Below, one piece after another: positions 10,825-19,162 of a DNA stretch of 64,000 bases. Location: NCBI RefSeq assembly GCF_000719345.1, contig NZ_JOFX01000015.1, positions 1-64,000 on the forward strand, in the 5' to 3' direction. Numbering within the stretch: position 1 is the first letter of the stretch; every line of letters starts with the position of its first letter. The position numbers were made by a program, and so were the translations under genes. Origin of the DNA: Streptomyces sp. NRRL F-2664. Its GTDB lineage: Bacteria > Actinomycetota > Actinomycetes > Streptomycetales > Streptomycetaceae. The notes under the pieces were generated by a model, which searched no databases, was not told the DNA's origin, and worked only from the letters and a program-made list of their open reading frames with translations.

Positions 10825-12342
10825 TCAGCTGGTGAGAGCGCGGGCCCGGGCGTACACGTCGAGCACGGCCAGGGTCAGGGGCACCAGGCTGAGCAGGACC
10901 GCCGCCTCGGTGAGGTCGAGCAGCCTTCCCCAGAAGGGTGACAGGCCCTTGCGGGGGATGACAAGCGCAATTCCGGCGAGGAGGGCGGCGCCGGCGGCGA
11001 CGGCGGCGGTGAGCCAGATCGTACGGATGTCCAGGCCGCTGCGGTCCTGGTCGTGGAGCAGGGCGTCGAGGAGGGCCTGCGGCGGGTGGAGGGAGATGCC
11101 GAGGATCAGCAGTGCGACGGCTGCGAGGCCTGCGGCCAGGGCGCACACCACCTGGGAGGTGTAGCGGAAGAGGCGGGCGCGCAGCAGCATGGCGAGGCCG
11201 GTGGCCAGGGCCAGGAGGCGGCCCCAGGTGCTGTCGGAGAAACCGAGGACGGCGGCTGCGCCCACGGCGACGGCGGCGCAGCCGGCGACCAGGCCGAGCA
11301 GCATCTCGTGGCCGCGGCGGGCCTGGGCGGCGATCGCCTCGGCGTCGAGCGGGATGCCCGGCTCGTTCTGCTCGGCGCCGGACGGGTCTCCGTAGGGCTC
11401 GGTCTCGTAGCGGTCCGGGCTCACCGCATGGTCGACGTATTCGTCGGCTGCGCTCTGCGGGGCGGCGTAGCCGATGGGCAGCCGCGCGAAGCGGGCGGAG
11501 AGTCCGGGGAGGAAGGCGACGAGGCCGATGGCGACGGGTGCGCAGACGGCGGCGGTGGAGGTGGCGGAGGCCTCGGCGGCGATCGCGGCGAAGGTGGCGA
11601 GGGTGCCGGTGGCGGCGACGAAGGTGGCCGCGACGAAGGGGGCGTCGCCGCTGGGGGTGAGGGCGACGAGGGCGACCGAGGCGACCAGGGCGCAGACGCA
11701 GCCCAGCAGGAACTGGAGCCGTCCGGGGCCCTGGCCGACGGCGGGGCCGATGATCCCCGACCCGGCGATCATCAGGTGCGGGAGGGCTCCGAGGCCCAGG
11801 GCCACGGCGGAGAGGCGGTCCCGGTAGACGCGGGCGCGGACCCCGGCGACGGCGGTGAGCAGGACGCCGACGGCGCCGGCGATGATCCCGGGCAGGCCGT
11901 GCATGTCGTGGCGGACGGGGTCGGCGTACCAGAGGACGAAGCCCAGCATGACCAGGAGCACCGCGCAGCCGGCCAGGCCCGCGCCGCGCAGCATGTCGTC
12001 GCTCCAGCGGTGCCGGTCGCGCACGACGGCGGAGGCGACCGCGTCGGAGACGTCGTCGAAGACGGCCGGCGGCAGGGACTCGGCGAAGGGGCGCAGGCTC
12101 AGCACCTCGCCGTCGAGGACCTGCTGGGCGGCGAGGGTGCGGGCTCCGTCGAGGACGGTCCCGGACCGGCGTACGAGGTGGAAGCCGGTCGGGGCGCCGA
12201 CGGGCTGGGTCTGGCCGGTGAGGCGCAGCAGCTCGGGGTAGACGTCGGCGACGGCGATGTCCTCGGGAAGGGCGACGTCGATACGGCTGTCGGGGGCCAC
12301 GACGGTGACCCTGCAGAAACCCGTCGTCCCGGCCGTACTCAC
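10825..12342 (-). CDS. eccD: Type VII secretion integral membrane protein EccD
   Basis: EccD forms the membrane vestibule of the ESX translocation channel. The product is 505 residues from GTG 12342. An N-terminal ubiquitin-like domain (about 1-95, with FCRVTVVAPDSRIDVALPED) is followed by eleven or so membrane helices. A charged cytoplasmic loop of about 50 residues rich in Asp and Glu lies between them near residues 300-350. AGGGGG precedes the GTG by 8 nt; the open frame to 12441 lacks a start with such a signal. It is transcribed away from eccC, with about 200 bp between their starts. Hydrophobic profile and locus context agree. Confidence 0.93.
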   Translation of the reverse strand: MSTAGTTGFCRVTVVAPDSRIDVALPEDIAVADVYPELLRLTGQTQPVGAPTGFHLVRRSGTVLDGARTLAAQQVLDGEVLSLRPFAESLPPAVFDDVSDAVASAVVRDRHRWSDDMLRGAGLAGCAVLLVMLGFVLWYADPVRHDMHGLPGIIAGAVGVLLTAVAGVRARVYRDRLSAVALGLGALPHLMIAGSGIIGPAVGQGPGRLQFLLGCVCALVASVALVALTPSGDAPFVAATFVAATGTLATFAAIAAEASATSTAAVCAPVAIGLVAFLPGLSARFARLPIGYAAPQSAADEYVDHAVSPDRYETEPYGDPSGAEQNEPGIPLDAEAIAAQARRGHEMLLGLVAGCAAVAVGAAAVLGFSDSTWGRLLALATGLAMLLRARLFRYTSQVVCALAAGLAAVALLILGISLHPPQALLDALLHDQDRSGLDIRTIWLTAAVAAGAALLAGIALVIPRKGLSPFWGRLLDLTEAAVLLSLVPLTLAVLDVYARARALTS

Positions 12343-12538
12343 CTGCGTGACCCCCTTGGTTGGTGTCCGCGCCCGTGCTCGATTCGCGGATGCGCATGCT
12401 GCGCGCGACACCCTACCGGGCGTATGAGCGACAGTCGGCAAGTAGGATCACCGTCGCGTGGGGGATACCCCCTGCGCGCCCGGGACTTGGGGGCGCCGGT
12501 TGCGACGTCCCGTCCGTTTTCGAGGGATTGATGCTCCG

Positions 12539-15500
12539 GTGAGCCAGATCGTCGTCAAACGCCCGCCGCGGTCCCTGCCGCCCGAGGTTCCCTCGGAGGA
12601 GCTGCGGCTGGAGGCTCCTCCCGAACTTCCGCGCGGGCAGCAGGAGGGCATGCTGATGCAGCTCCTGCCGATGCTCGGCATGGGCTCGTCCGTCGTCTTC
12701 TTCTTCATGCCGGGCGCAGCCCCCTTCATGCGCATCATGGGTGTGCTGATGCTGGCGTCGACGGTGGCCATGGTCGTGGCGCAGCTGGTGCGCCACCGGC
12801 GCGGTACGCAGGGGCAAATGGCCGACGTGCGCCGGGACTACCTCAAATACCTCGCCCAGACGCGCCGTCAGGTGCGCCGGACGGCGCGGGCCCAGCGCGA
12901 TGCGCAGCTCTATCTGCATCCCGCGCCGGAGCAGTTGTGGTCGGTGGTGGCGGACGGTTCGCGGCTGTGGGAGCGGCGGGTCGGCGACCCGGACTTCGGG
13001 CAGGCCCGGCTGGGGCTGGGCGTACAGCGTCTGGCCACCCCGCTGGTGGCGCCGGAGACGGCGCCGGTGGACGAGCTGGAGCCGCTGACGGCGGGCGCGA
13101 TGCAGCGCTTCCTGAAGGTGCACTCCTCGCTGGACGGGCTGCCGATGGCGGTGTCGATGCGCGCCTTCTACCACGTGGCGGTGTCCGGGGAGCCGGAGTC
13201 GGCGCGGGGTGCGGCGCGGGCGCTGGTCGCGCAGTTGGCGACGCTGCACTCCCCCGAGGACCTGATGGTGGCCGTGGTGGCCTCGCCGGGGGCGGTGCCC
13301 TCGTGGGACTGGACGAAGTGGCTGCCGCACACGCAGCTGCCGGGGCAGGTCGACGGGGCCGGTACGAAGCGGCTGTTCGGCGACGACCTCGCCGAGCTGG
13401 AGGGGATGCTGGCCTCCCGGCTGGAGGGGCGGCCGCGGTTCAGCCGTGACGTCTCCCCGGTGTTGGACCAGCCGCACCTGGTGGTCGTGCTGGACGGCGG
13501 GATGGTGCCCCCGGACTCGGTGTTCGCGGCGGCCGAGGGCCTGCAGGGCGTGACCATCGTCGAGGTGGTCGCGGGTGAGCTGGACGAGCCGCGCGGTGGT
13601 CTGTCGGTCGTGGTGCGGCCGGGCCGGCTGCGTCTGGAGTCGGGCGGCGGGGTCGCGTACGAGGGTGTGCCGGACACCCTGTCGCTGCCCGCGGCGGAGG
13701 CCCTGGCCCGGCAGCTGGCGCCGCTGCGCACGGGCGGCGGGGACGACGACGAGCCGCTGCTGGCGAACCTGGACTTCACGGACCTGCTGAACCTGGGCGA
13801 CGCGGCCGCGGTGGACGTGGCGCGGACCTGGCGGCCGCGGTCGGCCGGGGAGCGGCTGCGGGTGCCGATCGGCGTCGGCGAGGACGGGGCGCCGGTCATG
13901 CTGGACCTGAAGGAGGCCGCGCAGGAGGGCATGGGCCCGCACGGCCTGTGCGTGGGTGCGACCGGTTCCGGCAAGTCGGAGCTGCTGCGCACGCTGGTGC
14001 TGGGTCTGGCGGTGACGCACACCTCGGAGACGTTGAACTTCGTGCTCGCCGACTTCAAGGGCGGCGCGACCTTCACGGGCATGGGCCAGATGCCGCACGT
14101 CGCGGCCGTCATCACCAACCTCGCGGACGACCTCACGCTCGTGGACCGCATGGGCGACTCCATCCGCGGCGAGCTGCAGCGCCGCCAGGAGCTGCTGCGT
14201 GCGGCGGGCAACTACGCGAACATCCACGACTACGAGAAGGCCCGGGCGGCGGGTGCCCCGCTGGAGCCGCTGGCGTCGCTCGTCCTGGTCATCGACGAGT
14301 TCAGCGAGCTGCTGACCGCGAAGCCCGACTTCATCGACATGTTCATCCAGATCGGCCGCATCGGCCGGTCGCTGGGGGTGCACCTGCTGCTCGCCTCGCA
14401 GCGGCTGGAGGAGGGCAAGCTGCGCGGCCTCGACACCTACCTGTCGTACCGGATCGGTCTGCGGACCTTCTCGGCGGCGGAGTCGCGGACGGCGATCGGT
14501 GTGCCGGACGCCTACCACCTGCCGTCGGTCCCCGGTTCGGGCTACCTGAAGTTCGGTACGGACGAGATGGTGCGCTTCAAGGCGGCGTACGTGTCGGGCA
14601 CCTACCGCTCGGGCGGGCCGGACCTGTCGGTGGGGCAGTTCCCGGTGGAGCGGCGCCCGGCGCTGTTCACGGCGGCGCCGGTGCCGGTGGTGTACGCGGC
14701 CCCGGACCCGGCGTACCTGGCGGCGCGGTCGTCGCGGGAGGACGACGCGCTCGCGGACACCGTGCTGGACGTGATCGTGAGCCGGCTGGAGGGGCAGGGC
14801 GTGCCGGCGCACCAGGTGTGGCTGCCACCGCTGGACCAGGCCCCGCCGCTGGACCAGCTGCTCCCGGCGCTGGCGCCGAGCGCGGAGCGCGGACTGCACG
14901 CGGAGGGCTACACGCGGCCCGGCGGGCTGGTCGTACCGCTCGGCCTCATCGACAAGCCGTTCGAGCAGCGTCGTGAGGTGCTGTACCGGGACTTCTCGGG
15001 GGCGGCGGGCCACATGATGGTGGTCGGCGGTCCCCAGTCGGGCAAGTCGACGCTGATGCGGACGCTGGTGTCCTCGTTCGCGCTCACGCACACCCCGCGC
15101 GAGGTGCAGTTCTACGGGCTGGACTTCGGCGGCGGCAGCCTGTCGGCGATCGCCGACCTGCCGCACGTGGGCGGTGTCGCCTCGCGCCTGGACCCGGAGC
15201 GGGTGCGGCGCACGGTCGCGGAGGTGGGGGGCATCCTCAACCGCCGCGAGGAGTTCTTCCGCGCCCACAACATCGACTCCATCGGCACCTACCGGCGCCG
15301 GCGGGCGGCGGGGGATCTGCCGCACGAGCCGTGGGGCGACGTGTTCCTGATCGTCGACGGCTGGGGCAACTTCCGGGGCGAGTACGAGGTCTTGGAGCAG
15401 GTCGTCACGGACATCGCCGCGCGGGGTCTGGGCTACGGCATCCACGTGGTGATCACCGCGGGCCGGTACATGGAGGTCCGGGCGGCGCTGAAGGACCAGA

Positions 15501-16498
15501 TGCTGAGCCGGCTGGAGCTGCGGCTCGGCGACACCATGGACTCGGAGTTCGACCGCAAGGTCGCCGCGAACGTCCCCACGGGGATGCCGGGCCGCGGCCA
15601 GGTGGCGGAGAAGCTGCACTTCCTGGGCGCGCTGCCGCGGATCGACGGCTCGCACGAGGCCGGTGACCTGTCGGAGGCGACGGGGGCCTTCGTGGAGGCG
15701 GTCCGACAGAACTGGTCGGGGCCGGCGGCGCCGGGCGTCCGGCTGCTGCCGCGGCTGCTGCACGCCGACCAGCTGCCCAAGGGCGGGGAGTTCCCCCGGC
15801 GCGGTATCGCGATCGGCATCGACGAGACCGATCTGGAGCCGGTGTTCGTCGACTTCGAGACCGATCCCTTCCTGCTGGTCTTCGGTGAGAGCGAGTCGGG
15901 CAAGACGAACCTGCTGCGGCTGATCGCCAAGCAGATCGCCGAGCGGTACACGCCGGACCAGGCGCGGCTGGTCGTGGGCGACTACCGGCGTACGCTCCTG
16001 GGGGCGCTGCCGGAGGAGCACCTGCTGGAGTACGCGCCGATGGCGAGCTCCCTGCAGATGCACATGGAGGCGCTGGGCGGGGTGTTCTCGCGGCGGCAGC
16101 AGCCGCCGGCGGACGTCACTCCGCAGCAGCTGCGCGACCGCAGCTGGTGGACGGGTCCGGACGTGTTCATCATCATCGACGACTTCGACCTGGTGGCGAC
16201 GAGCCAGGGCAATCCGCTGGCCCCGCTGGTGGAGTACCTGCCCTTCGCCCGTGACACGGGAGTCCGCTTCATCATCGCGCGCAGTTCGGCGGGTGCCTCC
16301 CGGTCGATGTACGAGGCGTTCATGCAGCGGATCAAGGAGCTGGGCGCACAGGGCGTGGTCCTGTCCGGTGATCCGGCGGAGGGCGATCTGGTCGGTACTG
16401 TCCGGCCGCGGCCGATGCCGCCGGGCCGGGGCTACTTCGTCTCGCGCCGGCGGGGCACGTCGCTGGTCCAGCTCGGCCGGATGCCGGGCGGTGTGTGA
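12539..16498 (+). CDS. eccC: Type VII secretion FtsK/SpoIIIE ATPase EccC
   Basis: EccC is the hexameric motor that recognises WXG100 substrates and powers ESX secretion. The product is 1319 residues from GTG 12539. Two membrane helices lie near residues 38-80. Three FtsK-type ATPase domains follow, with Walker A motifs GATGSGKS (473-480), GGPQSGKS (from 830) and GESESGKT (from 1116). Domain 1 keeps a full Walker B (LVLVIDEF). Domain 2 has LIVDGWGNF, without the catalytic glutamate, and domain 3 has IIIDDFD, so only the first looks fully catalytic, as in characterised EccC proteins. Single-chain form rather than split EccCa/EccCb. A hairpin follows the stop. Confidence 0.96.
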   Translation: MSQIVVKRPPRSLPPEVPSEELRLEAPPELPRGQQEGMLMQLLPMLGMGSSVVFFFMPGAAPFMRIMGVLMLASTVAMVVAQLVRHRRGTQGQMADVRRDYLKYLAQTRRQVRRTARAQRDAQLYLHPAPEQLWSVVADGSRLWERRVGDPDFGQARLGLGVQRLATPLVAPETAPVDELEPLTAGAMQRFLKVHSSLDGLPMAVSMRAFYHVAVSGEPESARGAARALVAQLATLHSPEDLMVAVVASPGAVPSWDWTKWLPHTQLPGQVDGAGTKRLFGDDLAELEGMLASRLEGRPRFSRDVSPVLDQPHLVVVLDGGMVPPDSVFAAAEGLQGVTIVEVVAGELDEPRGGLSVVVRPGRLRLESGGGVAYEGVPDTLSLPAAEALARQLAPLRTGGGDDDEPLLANLDFTDLLNLGDAAAVDVARTWRPRSAGERLRVPIGVGEDGAPVMLDLKEAAQEGMGPHGLCVGATGSGKSELLRTLVLGLAVTHTSETLNFVLADFKGGATFTGMGQMPHVAAVITNLADDLTLVDRMGDSIRGELQRRQELLRAAGNYANIHDYEKARAAGAPLEPLASLVLVIDEFSELLTAKPDFIDMFIQIGRIGRSLGVHLLLASQRLEEGKLRGLDTYLSYRIGLRTFSAAESRTAIGVPDAYHLPSVPGSGYLKFGTDEMVRFKAAYVSGTYRSGGPDLSVGQFPVERRPALFTAAPVPVVYAAPDPAYLAARSSREDDALADTVLDVIVSRLEGQGVPAHQVWLPPLDQAPPLDQLLPALAPSAERGLHAEGYTRPGGLVVPLGLIDKPFEQRREVLYRDFSGAAGHMMVVGGPQSGKSTLMRTLVSSFALTHTPREVQFYGLDFGGGSLSAIADLPHVGGVASRLDPERVRRTVAEVGGILNRREEFFRAHNIDSIGTYRRRRAAGDLPHEPWGDVFLIVDGWGNFRGEYEVLEQVVTDIAARGLGYGIHVVITAGRYMEVRAALKDQMLSRLELRLGDTMDSEFDRKVAANVPTGMPGRGQVAEKLHFLGALPRIDGSHEAGDLSEATGAFVEAVRQNWSGPAAPGVRLLPRLLHADQLPKGGEFPRRGIAIGIDETDLEPVFVDFETDPFLLVFGESESGKTNLLRLIAKQIAERYTPDQARLVVGDYRRTLLGALPEEHLLEYAPMASSLQMHMEALGGVFSRRQQPPADVTPQQLRDRSWWTGPDVFIIIDDFDLVATSQGNPLAPLVEYLPFARDTGVRFIIARSSAGASRSMYEAFMQRIKELGAQGVVLSGDPAEGDLVGTVRPRPMPPGRGYFVSRRRGTSLVQLGRMPGGV

Positions 16499-16528
16499 GC
16501 CGGCGCCGGGAAAACCGTCCCGGCCGGC
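16499..16528 (+). terminator. Hairpin after eccC
   Basis: Arms 16499-16511 and 16518-16528 pair with a 2-nt bulge. The structure starts immediately after the eccC stop and could end that transcript before the DUF397 gene. Confidence 0.45.
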
Positions 16529-16583
16529 GGCGCAGCCCCGATAATCGGCGGGGAAGACCGCACCACCGAGGGAGAGGCCGCCC

Positions 16584-16829
16584 ATGGGCACCCAGCAGGA
16601 GAAGGACGAGCTGTACGCGCTCGACATCAGCGGTGTGGAGTGGGAGGGGCCGCCGGGCACCAGCCCGGACGAGGAGCGGGTGGAGATCGCGCGGCTCCCC
16701 GACGGGGCGGTGGCGATGCGGTCCTCCCTGGACCGGGAGACCGTGCTGCGGTACACGGCCGCCGAGTGGGAGGCCTTCGTGCTGGGGGCCCGGGACGGCG
16801 AGTTCGACCTGGACCGCCACCAGCCGTAG
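16584..16829 (+). CDS. DUF397 domain protein
   Basis: The product is 81 residues and matches the small actinomycete DUF397 pattern: an N-terminal YALDISGVEW, a central EIARLPDGAVAMRSSLD and a C-terminal YTAAEWEAFVLGARDGEFD. GAGGGAGAGG lies upstream of ATG 16584. DUF397 proteins usually sit beside an XRE-type helix-turn-helix regulator and are thought to modulate it (the WhiJ/BldB-like pairs). No such regulator is next to this one. Its neighbours are eccC (85 bp before) and the convergent WXG100 genes. The function is unknown; an accessory role for the ESX locus is only suggested by position. Confidence 0.8.
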   Translation: MGTQQEKDELYALDISGVEWEGPPGTSPDEERVEIARLPDGAVAMRSSLDRETVLRYTAAEWEAFVLGARDGEFDLDRHQP

Positions 16830-16889
16830 GGCGTGTCTTCGGGATCGAGCCGGGCCCCGCTCCCTGGCATGATCCGAAAGACACGCCCC
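16829..16889. repeat. 61-bp imperfect palindrome
   Basis: The ends GGGCGTGTCTTC (left) and AAAGACACGCCC (right) pair, and the inner GGGATC / GATCC segments also pair, with a one-base bulge. It starts at the last base of the DUF397 stop codon. I recall closely similar palindromes scattered in Streptomyces intergenic regions, so it may be a dispersed MITE-like or terminator element. I cannot count its copies here. Confidence 0.5.
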
Positions 16890-16903
16890 AAGGGGCGCGC
16901 AGG

Positions 16904-16946
16904 ACGCCGAAGGGGCGCGCCCGTGACGGGTGCGCCCCTTCGGCGT
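16904..16946 (-). terminator. Hairpin terminator after the WXG100 gene pair
   Basis: Perfect 15-bp arms (16904-16918 and 16932-16946) with a 13-nt loop lie 33 bp past the stop of the leftward WXG100 gene. It probably ends the esx transcript and could also act on the rightward DUF397 transcript. Confidence 0.65.
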
Positions 16947-16979
16947 GCTCGGCCCCGGGGACCGGGTCCCCGGCCGGGC

Positions 16980-17285
16980 TCAGTAGGCCTCGGTGAAGAG
17001 GGTCGAGGCCCGCTTGTCGGTGGCCCGGTAGTCGTCCTTGCCGCGCTCGATGAGCTTGGCGACCTTCTCCAGCTCGGCGTGCATGGTGTCGGCCTTGGCC
17101 TTGTACTTCTTCTGGAGGGTGACGTACTCGCGGTGCGCCTCACCGTCCCAGGTGTCCGTGACGACCTTCACGGCCTGCTCCATCTCGGCCAGGTCCTTGA
17201 GGATGTTCCCGGAGACGATCCGGATGCGGTCCGCCATCTGCTGAACGGTCTCGTACCGGACCCGGGTCCCGTCGTTCGCCGTCAT
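16980..17285 (-). CDS. esxA: WXG100 family ESX substrate (EsxA-like)
   Basis: The product is 101 residues, the size of ESAT-6/CFP-10 proteins, which secrete as helical-hairpin dimers through ESX systems. The turn motif W46-D-G48 is present. The C-terminal secretion signal YxxxD is present at Y86-D90 (YRATD). The rest is amphipathic helix. ATG or equivalent start at 17285 has GGAGAA upstream. It lies 45 bp downstream of a second WXG100 gene, the usual tandem arrangement, and a hairpin follows. I give the A/B letters by gene order from memory of S. coelicolor; the YxxxD signal would make it the CFP-10-like partner functionally. Confidence 0.85.
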   Translation of the reverse strand: MTANDGTRVRYETVQQMADRIRIVSGNILKDLAEMEQAVKVVTDTWDGEAHREYVTLQKKYKAKADTMHAELEKVAKLIERGKDDYRATDKRASTLFTEAY

Positions 17286-17330
17286 GTTCTTCTCCTTGTC
17301 GCTGCGGCCGAATGGGAAGGGGAGCGTTGC

Positions 17331-17678
17331 TCAGATGCCGTCGAGGCCCGAGCGGGGGCCGGAGGCGGACGCCGGCTGGACGGCGTTCTTGAACGCGGCC
17401 CGGACTTCCTCGTCCTGGGCGTTGCTGAGGTTCTTGGTCTGCGCCACGGCGTTGTGCAGGACGCCGAGGAGCCGGCGGATCTCGTCGTGGCTGTCGTTGA
17501 GCGTCGTCTGGGCCGTGATGAAGCCGGAGGCGCCCACACCGGTCCACCCGGCACTCACGGTGGCGATGATGTCGGCCAGCTCGCGGGCCTGCTTGGAGAC
17601 GGCGGTTCCCGTCTCCTGGATCTTGTTCTTCGCCTGGACGACCGGATCGTCCGCAAGTCCGAAGGTGTTCGTGCTCAT
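17331..17678 (-). CDS. esxB: WXG100 family ESX substrate (EsxB-like)
   Basis: The product is 115 residues with the WXG turn at W45-T-G47 (SAGWTGVGASGF) between two predicted amphipathic helices. It lacks a YxxxD tail and ends in a Ser/Gly-rich stretch, so it likely depends on its partner (16980-17285) for export. GTGAGGAGC lies just upstream of ATG 17678. A promoter-like pair with 17-bp spacing is found at 17826-17854, giving a leader of about 140 nt. In S. coelicolor this pair is secreted and influences sporulation, as I recall. Partner assignment is from adjacency. Confidence 0.85.
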   Translation of the reverse strand: MSTNTFGLADDPVVQAKNKIQETGTAVSKQARELADIIATVSAGWTGVGASGFITAQTTLNDSHDEIRRLLGVLHNAVAQTKNLSNAQDEEVRAAFKNAVQPASASGPRSGLDGI

Positions 17679-17825
17679 CGAAGCTCCTCACTTCTCAATT
17701 CGCCGGCAGAACCGGCGGATTGCGCAGCGGGGCGGGCGTGCCTGGCGCGGATGTGTGCCACGCGCTCCGGGCCGTCCCCCTCCGCTTCACGCGATCCCCC
17801 GATCACACTCGTGAAGCCTGGTGCC

Positions 17826-17854
17826 ACTCTAGTCAGTTCGTGGCACAGTCCCAA
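17826..17854 (-). promoter_or_regulatory. Candidate promoter of the WXG100 gene pair
   Basis: In the leftward direction TTGGGA (17849-17854) and TAGAGT (17826-17831) are separated by 17 bp. The -10 fits the Streptomyces housekeeping consensus (TANNNT) well and the -35 fairly. It lies 150 bp before the first WXG100 start, in a 213-bp gap without a gene. Confidence 0.5.
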
Positions 17855-17891
17855 CACCGGTGGGCGGCTTGCGTGGACGAACCGTGACTGT

Positions 17892-19151
17892 TCACTGCAA
17901 ACGACGGCCGCGGCTGCGGGCATCCCGGACGACCGTGGCCGTACCCGCGATGACGGCGATCAGGACGGCACCGATGCCGAGAGCGTACGTGCCGTAGCGC
18001 TCCTGTCGTTCCTGGGCGGTCTCGGTCAACTGCAGGGGCGCCGCCTGCGGTGCCGTCGCCGGGGGCGGGCCCGGATCCGGTACGGGGGCCTTGGGGGCCT
18101 GCTGGTCCTGGGTGAGGGCACGCACCGGGTCGACGACTCCCCAACCGACGTAGTCGTCACGTCCCTTGACGGTGCGTTCGGCGGTGTTCTGGATCTGCCA
18201 GACGATCTGCTGCGCGGACCAGTCGGCGTGCTCGGCGCGCAGCAGGGCCGCGACGCCGGCGACGTAGGGCGCGGAGAAGCTGGTGCCGTTGTCGATGCAC
18301 TGGCCGAAGCCGGGGACGGTGGAGACCATGTCCACACCGGGCGCCGCCACACCGATGAAGTCGCCGGGCTGGGAGAAGGCGGCGCGTTCGTTGTTGCGGT
18401 CCGAGGCGCCGACCGCGAGGACGCCGGGAAAGGCGGCCGGGTAGGTCTTGCGCTTCTGGCCGCTCATGCCGTCGTTGCCCGCGGAGGCCACGACCACGAT
18501 GTCGGCGGCGACGGCCTTCTGGACGGACTTGCCGAGCTCGGAGTCCGCGGACAGCGGGACGTCGGTGTCCTGCGAGATGTTGATGACCTGGGCACCCTTG
18601 GCCACCGCGTGGTCGATGGCCTGGCTCAGGGACAGAGCGTTGCCCTTACCCTGCCCGTCGTTCTGCCGGATGGGGATGATCGTGGCGTCCGGGGCCAGGC
18701 CGACGAAGCCGGTGCCCGCCTGGGGGCGGGCCGCGATCAGCCCGGCGACCTTGGTGCCGTGGCCGACGGTGTCGGTGGTGCCGTCGCCGCCCTTGGGGTC
18801 GACGAAGTCCTTGCCGGCGGCGACGTCGAGGGCTCCGCTGAGCTGCGGGTTCGCCCGGTCCACGCCGGTGTCGATGACGGCCACCCGGACGCTCGCGCCC
18901 TTCTTGTCCTTGCCCTTGGTCTGCGCCCACAGCTCGTCGAGCAGAAGCCGCTGGAGGGCCCAGGGGCGGTCCTCGATCTGCTTCTTCATGGGGAAGGTGC
19001 ACTCGCCCGCACCGTCGAGGTGCACGGTGTACGGGGGGTGCGGCGCGCCGGCGGGGCCTGCCGCGGCGGCACCCCCGCCGGCGGTCAGGACGAGGGCGGA
19101 GGCGGCGACGAGGAGTGCGCGCCGGGGCGCTCGGTACGGGGAGGTCGGCAT
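17892..19151 (-). CDS. mycP: Type VII secretion-associated subtilisin-like protease (mycosin)
   Basis: MycP is a membrane-anchored serine protease that caps and stabilises the ESX channel on the outer face. The product is 419 residues. A signal peptide covers about 1-36. The S8 catalytic triad is D94 (AVIDTGVD), H131 (GHGTKVAG) and S291 (GTSFSAPYVAG). A proline-rich stretch precedes a C-terminal membrane helix (GIGAVLIAVIAGTATVV) and a short basic tail. ATG 19151 has AGGAAG upstream. A GTG at 19166 overlaps the eccB stop as GTGA and would add five residues. Directly downstream of eccB, probably the same transcript. Confidence 0.94.
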   Translation of the reverse strand: MPTSPYRAPRRALLVAASALVLTAGGGAAAAGPAGAPHPPYTVHLDGAGECTFPMKKQIEDRPWALQRLLLDELWAQTKGKDKKGASVRVAVIDTGVDRANPQLSGALDVAAGKDFVDPKGGDGTTDTVGHGTKVAGLIAARPQAGTGFVGLAPDATIIPIRQNDGQGKGNALSLSQAIDHAVAKGAQVINISQDTDVPLSADSELGKSVQKAVAADIVVVASAGNDGMSGQKRKTYPAAFPGVLAVGASDRNNERAAFSQPGDFIGVAAPGVDMVSTVPGFGQCIDNGTSFSAPYVAGVAALLRAEHADWSAQQIVWQIQNTAERTVKGRDDYVGWGVVDPVRALTQDQQAPKAPVPDPGPPPATAPQAAPLQLTETAQERQERYGTYALGIGAVLIAVIAGTATVVRDARSRGRRLQ

Positions 19152-19162
19152 CGGCGGCTTCC

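Noticed and set aside
12413..17143. A 1576-residue minus-strand reading frame opposite eccC
   Set aside because: It mirrors EccC, runs through the DUF397 gene and intergenic DNA, and is His/Arg/Gln-rich with no recognisable domain.
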